IMG/VR virus record: IMGVR_UViG_3300034355_000787
Coordinates: 1 to 42,522 of that record
Length of the DNA stretch: 42,522 nucleotides
Source: a virus
Reading direction: 5' to 3' (one strand)
This document shows positions 32,777 to 39,492 of the stretch, one piece after another (the first letter of the stretch is position 1; every line of letters starts with the position of its first letter). The notes beneath the pieces were generated by a model. It was not told where the DNA came from. It saw only the letters and a list, made by a program, of their open reading frames with translations, and made no database searches. The position numbers and the translations under genes are program-made.

Positions 32777-32824
32777 TATTATTTGCAATACCGCGTTATT
32801 TTTCCGAATTATTTTAAACGTCCC

Positions 32825-32852
32825 TTGACATTTTTTTAAATGGTGCTATACT
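32825..32852 (+). promoter_or_regulatory. Rightward promoter of the 32.9-34.4 kb operon
   Basis: TTGACA (32825-32830) and TATACT (32847-32852) are 16 bases apart. Transcription would begin about 40 bases before the ATG at 32901. With the promoter at 32748-32776 it forms a divergent pair, which could share regulation. Confidence 0.7.
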
Positions 32853-32900
32853 GAGGATATAAGCAATTGGGCTTATGTACTAACAAAGGATATTTAACAA

Positions 32901-33203
32901 ATGACCAAACATGATATAGATGCAGATTTTGACACCAAGGCGGTAAATCAAGAAATAGCGGCGGCGAATTATCATTCCGCTTTGTTTAAGCGCTTATCTA
33001 AGGATAACGGGGTAATCACGTCCAACCTACTAGCGCGCTCCATTAGTAGTAAAGATGTTGGGGAATATGAGCAATTTGCAGTAAAAGACAGGCTTGATAA
33101 TGGGTCGATAGCTGCGATTGATGTTTTTGGCAACGAGGAAATATTTAAGCTAATTGATGGCGTTTATATTGCGCAAGATAACAAGCCAGTGTGGGCAAAA
33201 TAA
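32901..33203 (+). CDS. Unknown protein, first of rightward operon
   Basis: This 100-residue acidic protein starts MTKHDIDADFDTKAVNQE. AAGGA lies about 11 bases before the ATG. No domain, signal or membrane segment is recognised. Its place right behind a strong promoter suggests early, high expression, as for host-takeover peptides, but this is inference. Confidence 0.6.
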   Translation: MTKHDIDADFDTKAVNQEIAAANYHSALFKRLSKDNGVITSNLLARSISSKDVGEYEQFAVKDRLDNGSIAAIDVFGNEEIFKLIDGVYIAQDNKPVWAK

Positions 33204-33219
33204 TAAGGAGATTTAAGAG

Positions 33220-33447
33220 ATGAAATCGCTAACAAGATACTTGGTCGGGGATATTCTAAAGGGAAACTACACTTATGAAAGCTATTTGTCGTATGATGAT
33301 GCGCATTTTGCATATCAAAACTATGTAGAAGCCTATACCCCGTCTGATAGTCCATTTGTCGCGCCAGAGACAATGGCTACGGAGTTTTTCTATATTAAAA
33401 AGGTTACAGAAGAAGTTATTTTAGGGGGACTACAACCGAATGATTAG
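33220..33447 (+). CDS. Unknown Tyr-rich small protein
   Basis: This 75-residue protein has an aromatic-rich middle (NYTYESYLSYDDAHFAYQNY). AAGGAG precedes the ATG. It overlaps the next gene by 8 bases. No family is recognised. Confidence 0.6.
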   Translation: MKSLTRYLVGDILKGNYTYESYLSYDDAHFAYQNYVEAYTPSDSPFVAPETMATEFFYIKKVTEEVILGGLQPND

Positions 33448-33661
33448 AATGCACAGAATAAAACAAATATGTGCGAAGCACAAAGTGCAGCCGTACACAG
33501 AAAATATAGTCCATTTTCGTAAAAGGCTGGCTAAAGCCAAAGATGAGGGCGAGCTCATGGCTATAATTAAGGACATCTATATAGACGGCTACGAAGACGG
33601 CTATCTAGATAGTTTAAACAACCGATACAGAAATGTCGTTAAATTAAATAAAGAGGATTAA
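33440..33661 (+). CDS. Unknown small basic protein
   Basis: This 73-residue protein has a basic N-terminus (MIRMHRIKQICAKHK) and the acidic-aromatic phrase YIDGYEDGYLDS. AGGGGG lies about 11 bases upstream of the first ATG and the overlap with the previous gene implies coupling; the second ATG at 33449 is possible. No family is recognised. Confidence 0.55.
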   Translation: MIRMHRIKQICAKHKVQPYTENIVHFRKRLAKAKDEGELMAIIKDIYIDGYEDGYLDSLNNRYRNVVKLNKED

Positions 33662-33662
33662 A

Positions 33663-33899
33663 ATGCAGTTAGATGTACAGTATGTAACGTTGGAAACAAA
33701 GCATGCGCTAGAGCGCGCTTATGGTGCAATACAGGATGCGCAGGCAGCAATAAAAGCTAACGACTTAGACGAAGCGTACGGCAAATCATTTTCGAAACTT
33801 TCGGAGACTTTAGTGTGCTTTAGGCATGCTATAGAGCTGTTAGGGATCGAGTATGGCGCGCTAATGAAATCATATGCGGTTTTAACTATTGTTAAGTAG
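33663..33899 (+). CDS. Unknown helical protein
   Basis: This 78-residue protein is predicted all-helical (KHALERAYGAIQDAQAAI). GAGG precedes the ATG at the normal distance. It starts 1 base after the preceding stop. No family is recognised. Confidence 0.55.
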   Translation: MQLDVQYVTLETKHALERAYGAIQDAQAAIKANDLDEAYGKSFSKLSETLVCFRHAIELLGIEYGALMKSYAVLTIVK

Positions 33900-33907
33900 G
33901 GGTATAT

Positions 33908-34114
33908 ATGTATTACGCATTTGATTACCGCAGCTCTTACCCGCCTATTTGTATAGGCGGTGTGGAGCATGCTAGAGGTACTGTTTTGTGTTTCAAAGAC
34001 AAGAAAAACCGCAATCAATACCTTAAAAGAAACAAATATATTGGAATGATAAACAAATCCTACGCTGAGTTATTAAAAAATAATGGAATTAAATTTGAAC
34101 AAGTAGAGGAGTAG
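33908..34114 (+). CDS. Unknown small basic protein
   Basis: This 68-residue protein starts MYYAFDYRSSYPP and has a basic middle (KDKKNRNQYLKRNK). AGGGG precedes the ATG. It is the fifth gene of the six-gene operon. No family is recognised. Confidence 0.55.
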   Translation: MYYAFDYRSSYPPICIGGVEHARGTVLCFKDKKNRNQYLKRNKYIGMINKSYAELLKNNGIKFEQVEE

Positions 34115-34117
34115 ATT

Positions 34118-34429
34118 ATGAGTAAATTAAGCTATTTAATTGAGACAAAAGAGCGCTATCGAATCTGTGACGCCACAGGAAGCTTTACAATTTCCGTAAT
34201 CGAGAGCTCCGGTGGTGTACATTATGGCATGGAAACTCAAGGGGTGATGTCTCCAGGCTCACTGTCTAAATGCGTCGATTTATTGCGGGAGCTCATACAA
34301 ATTGATTGTTATAACTCGGTTGTACGGGCGGGTGAGAAAAAGGGTAGCATCAAGGTGGCCAAGAAAGTAACGGCTAGATTAGATAAGCTGTTGCAGCAAA
34401 GAGATTCGTTCACCCCCAAAGCAAAATAA
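34118..34429 (+). CDS. Unknown protein, last of the rightward operon
   Basis: This 103-residue protein has a beta-like N-terminal half (YRICDATGSFTISVIES) and a basic C-terminus. GAGGAG precedes the ATG. It is followed immediately by the hairpin at 34430-34452. No family is recognised. Confidence 0.55.
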   Translation: MSKLSYLIETKERYRICDATGSFTISVIESSGGVHYGMETQGVMSPGSLSKCVDLLRELIQIDCYNSVVRAGEKKGSIKVAKKVTARLDKLLQQRDSFTPKAK

Positions 34430-34452
34430 AGCCTAAGGTATCCCCTTAGGCT
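34430..34452 (+). terminator. Operon-end hairpin
   Basis: AGCCTAAGG-TATCC-CCTTAGGCT forms a 9-bp perfect stem starting one base after the last stop codon. There is no T-run, so it may stall rather than end transcription alone. Two more hairpins follow: GGCGA-ATAA-TCGCC (34455-34468) and ATTGCC/GGCAAT (34477-34498). Confidence 0.55.
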
Positions 34453-34575
34453 CCGGCGAATAATCGCCTAAAATCCATTGCCTAATATGGACGGCAATAG
34501 ATTAGCGAAGGTAACTTGACTAACCATTAAGTTAATAATAAGAACTATACAGAAATTTCGTACAAGAAGCAAGAG
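34453..34575. other. Convergent gap with further hairpins
   Basis: This gap lies between the rightward operon and the leftward DUF6378 gene. It contains the two hairpins at 34455-34468 and 34477-34498 directly after the operon-end hairpin, then AT-rich DNA without a reading frame. The serial hairpins may be the stable 3' end of an mRNA or a small RNA derived from it. Confidence 0.4.
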
Positions 34576-34953
34576 TCAAGAGGATATTTCTCTGACTAAT
34601 CTATCGGCACGTGTTTGTAGATGCCCGTCGCATGGCACACCAAAGCACTCAATGTTTATCGCACATGCTTTACAATGACCATTCTCGCGCTCCCCCTTCG
34701 CTAACATCGCATACCCTGCTATGTCGTCCCAGTGGTCTGCGTGGTTCGGGTCTCCGCAGACGATGCGGGCCATCTTGAGACAAATCATCTCTAAAGCAAG
34801 GAAATGCGTTGACTTTATAGGTTCAACGTCTAATCGGCGCATTTTCTTTATTTCGTCCTGCATAAATCTTAAAATTGTAGTATGAAATAAGGATACCGCC
34901 TCATAATCCCCGTGCGTCTTTTCGCGTTCGTTTAATATTTCTCTAGTATCCAC
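34576..34953 (-). CDS. DUF6378-type phage protein
   Basis: This 125-residue protein shows ILNEREKTHGDYEAVSLFH near the N-terminus, then FLALEMICLKMARIVCGDP and DHWDDIAGYAMLA, a pattern of a widespread phage protein family (DUF6378). The Glu and Asp residues at these motifs resemble all-alpha NTP pyrophosphohydrolases, but no activity is established to my knowledge. The start is GTG, 6 bases after GGAG. The C-terminal part adds a Cys-rich segment (CKACAINIECFG). Its 5' leader is the two-motif repeat array. Confidence 0.7.
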   Translation of the reverse strand: MDTREILNEREKTHGDYEAVSLFHTTILRFMQDEIKKMRRLDVEPIKSTHFLALEMICLKMARIVCGDPNHADHWDDIAGYAMLAKGERENGHCKACAINIECFGVPCDGHLQTRADRLVREISS

Positions 34954-34976
34954 TCATTACTCCTACAAGTTTATTT

Positions 34977-35317
34977 TGGTTTCTCATCTTTTACCTGGCT
35001 CGCAATATTATCTTGGTTTCTCATCTTGCTTGTGGCTCGCACACTTTTATGGTTTCTCATGCAAGTCTTGGCTCGCAAACTTATCATGGTTTCTCATCAA
35101 TCTCTTGGCTCGCAATCATGCACTGGTTTCTCATTCTTTGTGTGGCTCGCAAACTTATCGTGGTTTCTCATCCTGTGATTGGCTCGCAAAGTTTTAATGG
35201 TTTCTCATTATCTGTATGGCTCGCATTGCTGTTGTGGTTTCTCACTCCTAATTTGGCTCGCATTTTTTATCTGGTTCCTCAAGGCTACGTTGGCTCGCAA
35301 ATGTTTATGGTTTCTCA
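34977..35317 (-). repeat. Alternating two-motif array, period 37 bp
   Basis: Ten copies of motif A (plus strand TGGTTTCTCA, one copy TGGTTCCTCA) alternate strictly with nine copies of motif B (TGGCTCGCA). Between them are unique spacers of 9 bases (two of 8). A starts at 34977, 35014, 35050, 35087, 35124, 35161, 35198, 35235, 35272 and 35308; B starts at 34996, 35033, 35069, 35106, 35143, 35180, 35217, 35254 and 35291. On the minus strand, the direction of local transcription, they read TGAGAAACCA and TGCGAGCCA. The rightmost A contains the stop codon of the IS110-type gene. It is not a CRISPR: the repeats are too short and of two kinds. A function as iterons, protein-binding array or RNA array is open. 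Confidence 0.9.
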
Positions 35318-36133
35318 TTTCTCTTTTGGCTTAATCTCATGCGCATGACCCAATATCGCTATAGCATATGGTTTTGGGGGTGTTATACCTTTTATCCTTA
35401 GCGACATCTCCCAAAAATGCGATAAAAATATTTTAGCTGCATATCGCTCCGCCATTGCTTGTATATGTGCCGGCGGTAATTTACCTGCGCTATAATGCTT
35501 AAATGCGTCCGTATCTTTGCTATATTTTTTGTCTATTAAACATTGTGCCGCGCGGCCGGCATAGTCCCCGTTTTCGTTTTTAGCTACGTAATATGACTTT
35601 TTTTCTCTGTACAAATGCCCATACAATGCCGCCTCATTCCCGGATACTTTAACAAAAGATTGACCGATAAGCCATGCTAAACGTTTAAGGCTGCTTGACC
35701 AATTCGATTTTTCGCCTCGCTTACGCTTTTGGCCCGGTACGAGTCCGCAATATGACCACAGGTCGCCGCAAGACGCAAAACGCGTCGCATCACCTATATT
35801 CGCGCATAATCCGGCCGATAGCACGGGCCCAATTCCCACATTGGATTTAGCCCACGCACCTGCAGGTTCTTGGTCTGTGTATTTATCCAAAGCGCGCTTA
35901 ATCTGACTTTCTAATGTTTCCGACTGCTCGGCAGCCCAGTTAATAACGCTATGTGGCTCCTCCGTCTCGTTTAGCGCCCGCACTTGTCCATAGCTTCTGA
36001 TACGATTGTCTTGCATTTGATAATACAAGTCTACAAGATAACGCGCTTCTTTGTGTGACAAAGTTTTAGACGCATTAGCTAAATCTCGAGTCAGCTTAAT
36101 AACCGGCTCTAATCCAATTTCGAATTCTAACAT
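35315..36133 (-). CDS. Lone IS110-type C-terminal (Transposase_20) domain protein
   Basis: This 272-residue protein has a charged helical N-terminus and a Transposase_20-like domain at about 97-165: VGIGPVLSAGLCANIGD, then FASCGDLWSYCGLVPGQ and LKRLAWLIGQ. In IS110 transposases this domain follows an N-terminal DEDD RuvC-like nuclease; that nuclease is missing here. The segment that usually carries the catalytic Ser is basic (GQKRKRGEKSNWSSS) and not clearly conserved. It may be a DNA- or RNA-binding relative without recombinase activity. It lies between the replication-type gene and the 37-bp array, and its stop codon is inside the array. Confidence 0.75.
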   Translation of the reverse strand: MLEFEIGLEPVIKLTRDLANASKTLSHKEARYLVDLYYQMQDNRIRSYGQVRALNETEEPHSVINWAAEQSETLESQIKRALDKYTDQEPAGAWAKSNVGIGPVLSAGLCANIGDATRFASCGDLWSYCGLVPGQKRKRGEKSNWSSSLKRLAWLIGQSFVKVSGNEAALYGHLYREKKSYYVAKNENGDYAGRAAQCLIDKKYSKDTDAFKHYSAGKLPPAHIQAMAERYAAKIFLSHFWEMSLRIKGITPPKPYAIAILGHAHEIKPKEK

Positions 36134-36358
36134 TTATTCCCCTTTAATTTTTATACCCAGAAATTTTGCCATAACATCCTCATGGCCCGAAAACTCTTTT
36201 GCGCCTGCCTCAATAATTACATGCAGCTTGCTCTGTATAATCGGGTTTGTATAACGGCTTTTAGCAACCGGTATCGGGGGTGGTTTAAACGCCGCCGCAG
36301 CCATTTTCCCTCGCGCTCCAAAACCAAAATCATCGTCATCATGTTGCCAAGCCATCAT
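36134..36358 (-). CDS. Small protein between the replication-type and IS110-type genes
   Basis: This 74-residue protein starts MMAWQHDDDDFGFGARG and continues AAAFKPPPIPVAKSRY. It overlaps the stop of the upstream gene (GGGGGTGCATGATGA), so either of the first two ATGs may be used. The acidic patch and Pro-rich linker suggest an adaptor for a replication complex, but no family is recognised. It is one base from the start of the IS110-type gene. Confidence 0.55.
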   Translation of the reverse strand: MMAWQHDDDDFGFGARGKMAAAAFKPPPIPVAKSRYTNPIIQSKLHVIIEAGAKEFSGHEDVMAKFLGIKIKGE

Positions 36359-37623
36359 GCACCCCCGTATCTCGCTATCTCCCAGCGTCGCTGTAAATCC
36401 TCAAGCTTGCGCCTGCGCTCTGCATCTTGCACATCAACCTCAATGGCCGCAGGGGGCTCATAAACGGCATCAGGGACGTCAATACCAAGTTCTGGCGGTA
36501 TCTCTCCCCGAGCCTGCAAGCGGGCCAGCTGTGCGCCTGATTTTAGCTCGTAATGCTTCTTCTCACGCGCCTTAAGCTGCAAGTAGCCGTCTTTGCATTC
36601 ATCGCTGTACTTTTCATAACCAAACGGCATGCGCCACCCCCCAGATCGGATTAAAAGCATGAATCTATTCACAGCATGCTTAAAATTCTGCGTGCCTTGC
36701 CGATGTTCTGGGGTTGATAAGGCAAAATGTACTTGTGACCACAGCGTTTTGATATCGCCCACAGCCACTTTTGCTTTCAAAACTGTCCGCTCAACCGCGG
36801 CTTTTGCATATGCTAATTGTCTTTTGTTCAATTTAGATTCATCTTGATTAAAATTAACATCACCCCCGGTATTTTCTAAATAATCTACATTATTTGTATT
36901 ATTATTTATAATTTCTACCGTATTAATATCTCTATTATTAATGGATGTGGTCAAAATCGTCCGTTTATGCGATTTAATAGTTTCTTTTTTATGCTTTGCT
37001 TCATGCTCTATCCTCTCCCATTCCGCCATCAATTCATCATACTTTGCACTATTTATGGTCACATAGTGTCTTAGATGCCTGGGCGTTCTAACGATCAACC
37101 CTTTTTGCTCTAAAGCAATTACGATTGCATACGCCCCCTTCAGCGTCAGCCCTAATAAATTAGCCAGCTCTAGCTTAGGCACACTACACCATCCTTTCTG
37201 AGCGTTAGGTTTCCCTAGCGAAATCATATAAGCAAAATAAGAAAGTGCTACGCTCGCCTTGTTGCCGCCTGTGTAACTGTTCAAAAATTGTAACTTTCTT
37301 ATGTTAACGCTAAATTTTATATCTTCTTTACACCGAACAAACATTCGCTTCTTTCCGTACCACATGCCGAGCACCGTTTGTATTAATGACATACTCTTAA
37401 GTTGCTCCAACTTTCTATCAATGCTCTTTAAGCTACAGTTCAGATAATTGGCTAATTGCCGCCTAGTCCTTGCTATAACCCTGTCCGCACCTCTGACTAT
37501 TTTAGTATTGCTTACTTGATACTTAATAGCGCCGAAAAGAAGACTAGCGTCTATATCCCCGACCACGTCATTGACTACAGCTAACTGTTTAAAATTCACA
37601 AAACAAAATCCCTGAAAACTCAT
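36355..37623 (-). CDS. Winged-helix replication-initiator-type protein
   Basis: This 422-residue protein has two winged-helix-like segments: RTRRQLANYLNCSLKSIDRK (about 51-70) and SVPKLELANLLGLTLKGAYA (about 146-165). The second is followed by a wing with VRTPRHLRHYVTI. A polar Asn-rich linker and a helical C-terminal half follow. The architecture resembles plasmid and phage replication initiators (RepA or O-like), but I cannot name a family. GGGAG precedes the ATG. It heads the leftward replication segment. Confidence 0.6.
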   Translation of the reverse strand: MSFQGFCFVNFKQLAVVNDVVGDIDASLLFGAIKYQVSNTKIVRGADRVIARTRRQLANYLNCSLKSIDRKLEQLKSMSLIQTVLGMWYGKKRMFVRCKEDIKFSVNIRKLQFLNSYTGGNKASVALSYFAYMISLGKPNAQKGWCSVPKLELANLLGLTLKGAYAIVIALEQKGLIVRTPRHLRHYVTINSAKYDELMAEWERIEHEAKHKKETIKSHKRTILTTSINNRDINTVEIINNNTNNVDYLENTGGDVNFNQDESKLNKRQLAYAKAAVERTVLKAKVAVGDIKTLWSQVHFALSTPEHRQGTQNFKHAVNRFMLLIRSGGWRMPFGYEKYSDECKDGYLQLKAREKKHYELKSGAQLARLQARGEIPPELGIDVPDAVYEPPAAIEVDVQDAERRRKLEDLQRRWEIARYGGA

Positions 37624-37761
37624 ACACTGCTCCCGCTTAAATAATTCGACGTATTGTCTACGTAATAATTAGTGTTGGGTGCAATGATTACTTATTATTT
37701 ATTTGGCGTATACGAAATACCCCTTTTTGTCTTGTACGATTTTTCGTAATTTTTGCATATA
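37624..37761. promoter_or_regulatory. Regulatory gap upstream of the replication-type gene
   Basis: This 138-bp gap has an inverted repeat ACGTA-TTGTC-TACGT (37649-37663), the palindrome CGTATACG (about 37707-37714) and GTACGATTTTTCG (37734-37746). The last shares 12 bases with the cluster at 4435-4482+. No convincing -35/-10 pair was found. It probably carries repressor or initiator binding sites. Confidence 0.4.
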
Positions 37762-37995
37762 TCAACTTTTACTCTCTTCGGCCAATATAACGCTTGACAT
37801 ATTTTCAATATGTCTCTTTAAATAACGCAGAATCTTGCGTTTAATAGATGGCGGTATCTTATGGCCCTGCATATATTGAGTCCAAAAAAAACGCGATATT
37901 TTGGAGCTACCAACTAAAACGCTAACCTTGTAGGGCAGAAGCATTTTAGCCATATCTTTGCTTGCGCCGTCGACATAACCATCTGTTGCATACAT
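37762..37995 (-). CDS. Small HTH-like regulator of the divergent switch
   Basis: This 77-residue protein contains YKVSVLVGSSKISRFFWTQY and a basic end IPPSIKRKILRYLKRH, compatible with a small HTH repressor of Cro type, though the motif is not clean. I chose the ATG at 37995, 7 bases after AGGTG, over the ATG at 38013, which has no ribosome site. It faces the consensus early promoter across a 170-bp gap. That is the classical place for a repressor. Confidence 0.55.
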   Translation of the reverse strand: MYATDGYVDGASKDMAKMLLPYKVSVLVGSSKISRFFWTQYMQGHKIPPSIKRKILRYLKRHIENMSSVILAEESKS

Positions 37996-38029
37996 TGTAA
38001 ACACCTTTTGCATAAATAAACTTAACGTG

Positions 38030-38058
38030 AGTTTAGCATAATTTTAATGGCCATGCAA
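38030..38058 (-). promoter_or_regulatory. Leftward promoter of the switch
   Basis: On the minus strand TTGCAT (38053-38058) and TAAACT (38030-38035) are 17 bases apart. It would express the regulator at 37762-37995. It lies back to back with the stronger rightward promoter at 38107-38135. Confidence 0.5.
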
Positions 38059-38106
38059 ATTTTAAGAAATATCGTACAGGAAAATGGATTATTTTGCAAA
38101 ATAAGC

Positions 38107-38135
38107 TTGACAAATATTTAAATGAGCGTTATAAT
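38107..38135 (+). promoter_or_regulatory. Consensus early rightward promoter
   Basis: TTGACA (38107-38112) and TATAAT (38130-38135) are exactly 17 bases apart, a perfect sigma70 promoter. TGTACAG follows at about 38140-38146 and CGTACAGG precedes at about 38074, sharing TACAG; these may be operator half-sites. It drives the long early operon that crosses the circle junction. Confidence 0.8.
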
Positions 38136-38168
38136 TATTTTGTACAGTAAATAAATTGGAGCTTAAGA

Positions 38169-38270
38169 ATGGATAATGAAACATGGCCGGAAAATAATGA
38201 CTGTTATGATGATAGTCAAGAATTTAGATTTGAGTTTGAAAGAAATTTACAGGAGTTTAAAAATGGATAG
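38169..38270 (+). CDS. Small acidic protein (33 aa), first of the early operon
   Basis: The frame begins MDNETWPENNDCYDD and is strongly acidic. GGAG lies 8 bases before the ATG and about 16 bases after the predicted transcription start. Its TAG overlaps the start of the next gene. First position behind a consensus promoter supports it as real despite its size. Function unknown. Confidence 0.55.
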   Translation: MDNETWPENNDCYDDSQEFRFEFERNLQEFKNG

Positions 38271-38430
38271 TCGACACATACTAGCAAACACAGAATCTAA
38301 GGTTATTAATTGGGATAGGCTAGAGGCATTGTGTGCTGGTTTTATCAAATCAACAACTATAGTAATGGTGACAATAGTATGTTGTTGGGGCGTCTATTGG
38401 TTGCTAGCACAGACTTTTGGAGTTTTATAA
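38263..38430 (+). CDS. Small single-span membrane protein (55 aa)
   Basis: Starts MDSRHILANTESK and ends in a hydrophobic segment (TTIVMVTIVCCWGVYWLLAQ). CAGGAG lies 8 bases before the ATG at 38263, which I prefer to an upstream in-frame ATG without a site. It overlaps both neighbours (8 bases and TAATG). An inner-membrane protein; function unknown. Confidence 0.6.
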   Translation: MDSRHILANTESKVINWDRLEALCAGFIKSTTIVMVTIVCCWGVYWLLAQTFGVL

Positions 38431-38558
38431 TGACAACCATGCGTAGATTTAACCAGCAGTTTAATCGCATCACTTTTGTCGGGGCGATGGCTACTATTAT
38501 TATTGTGTCGATATGGGCCATTGATTGGGCGGTAATGTATTTTGGAATGGTGAATTGA
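38430..38558 (+). CDS. Small single-span membrane protein (42 aa)
   Basis: Starts MTTMRRFNQQF, then a hydrophobic segment ATIIIVSIWAIDWAVMYFG. The start overlaps the previous stop (TAATG) and has GGAG 8 bases upstream. The pair of adjacent tiny membrane proteins at the front of the early operon is suggestive of superinfection exclusion or membrane takeover, but nothing proves it. Confidence 0.55.
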   Translation: MTTMRRFNQQFNRITFVGAMATIIIVSIWAIDWAVMYFGMVN

Positions 38559-38583
38559 GTTTTATTAACTAAGGAGCGTAAAA

Positions 38584-39492
38584 ATGAGTAATAATGAGAT
38601 GACTGTGGTAAAGATTAACTCTTTATCAGAATTGGAAAAGATAGCAAATAGCATGGTTAAATCCAGGTTGTTTGGGGTAGAAAACTTTGACCAAGCCTTT
38701 TCGTTGATGATGATAGCAAATGCCCGTGGCATACATCCGGTTAAAGCTGCGATGGACTATCATGTCATTCAGGGTAGGCCCGCGCTTAAAGCGGACGCTA
38801 TGCTGGGGTACTTTCAGGAGTCCGGCGGTATTGTGCAGTGGAAAGTATATACTGATGCATGTGTTGTTGGGCTGTTTTCTCACCCCCGCTCTGGTCAAAC
38901 TGAGCCGGTGGCGATAGAATGGACTATCGAAATGGCCTCTAAAATTATGACCTATGAAAAAGGTAAGCAAATACCCTTATCTAATAAACAAGTTTGGAAA
39001 GATTACCCTCGGGCTATGTTGCGGTCTCGATGTATCAGCGAAGGTGTGCGTACTGTGTATCCTGGGATTGTTGGTGGTTTCTATACGGAAGAAGAGGTGT
39101 CTACCATAACGGAAAACGAAAGATTTAATAATGCCAAATCTGTAGTTTCGATTCAGCATCAAAAGTCTGAAAGAACTGTTATTCCAAGTGTTGATACTAC
39201 TAATGCGGAACCTTCTGTTAGTGATTTAGAGGATGAAACAAGAAGAAACATTTTGATTCAGTTCACAAGAGAGGCGGAGCCTATCCGTGATGAATATAGA
39301 ATGATGGACGCTGACGAGGGGTGCAATGGCAATGACTGGGTAGCTATCCATGACAAACTTATGTCTAATTGGCTAAATCTTTGCGATAGATATAAAAAAG
39401 AATACGAATGGTTTGTTGTACCGCAGAAATGGCAGGATGGGATGAGCAAAATGTTCGGGATTGAAGAAATAAAGGAGTTAATAAATGCATGA
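38584..39492 (+). CDS. recT: RecT-family single-strand annealing protein
   Basis: This 302-residue protein shows the RecT/Red-beta pattern: FDQAFSLMMIANARGIHPVK (about 37-56), YHVIQGRPALKADAMLGYFQ (64-83), then KDYPRAMLRSRCISEGVRTVYPG. It anneals complementary single strands in phage recombination. AAGGAG precedes the ATG. The usual YqaJ or Exo partner is not seen; the VRR-NUC nuclease and SSB are the other recombination proteins here. It overlaps the CsrA-like gene by 8 bases. Confidence 0.85.
   Translation: MSNNEMTVVKINSLSELEKIANSMVKSRLFGVENFDQAFSLMMIANARGIHPVKAAMDYHVIQGRPALKADAMLGYFQESGGIVQWKVYTDACVVGLFSHPRSGQTEPVAIEWTIEMASKIMTYEKGKQIPLSNKQVWKDYPRAMLRSRCISEGVRTVYPGIVGGFYTEEEVSTITENERFNNAKSVVSIQHQKSERTVIPSVDTTNAEPSVSDLEDETRRNILIQFTREAEPIRDEYRMMDADEGCNGNDWVAIHDKLMSNWLNLCDRYKKEYEWFVVPQKWQDGMSKMFGIEEIKELINA

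Noticed and set aside
32730-32900. tRNA genes in this or any other gap
   Set aside because: No cloverleaf-like sequence with a TTCRA-type arm was found by eye here or in the other gaps.
34977-35317. CRISPR array
   Set aside because: The repeats are only 9-10 bases and of two alternating kinds, the spacers are 8-9 bases, and no cas gene is present. It does not fit any known CRISPR layout.
34976-35348. Rightward protein genes across the 37-bp array (VSH..GSQ and WFL..LAR type frames)
   Set aside because: The frames are open only because the plus-strand motifs contain no stops; the 37-bp period shifts frame every unit, there is no ribosome site, and flanking transcription is leftward.
35315-36133. 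Complete IS110 insertion sequence
   Set aside because: The nuclease half is missing and no insertion ends or target duplication are visible; the gene is embedded in a tightly coupled operon.
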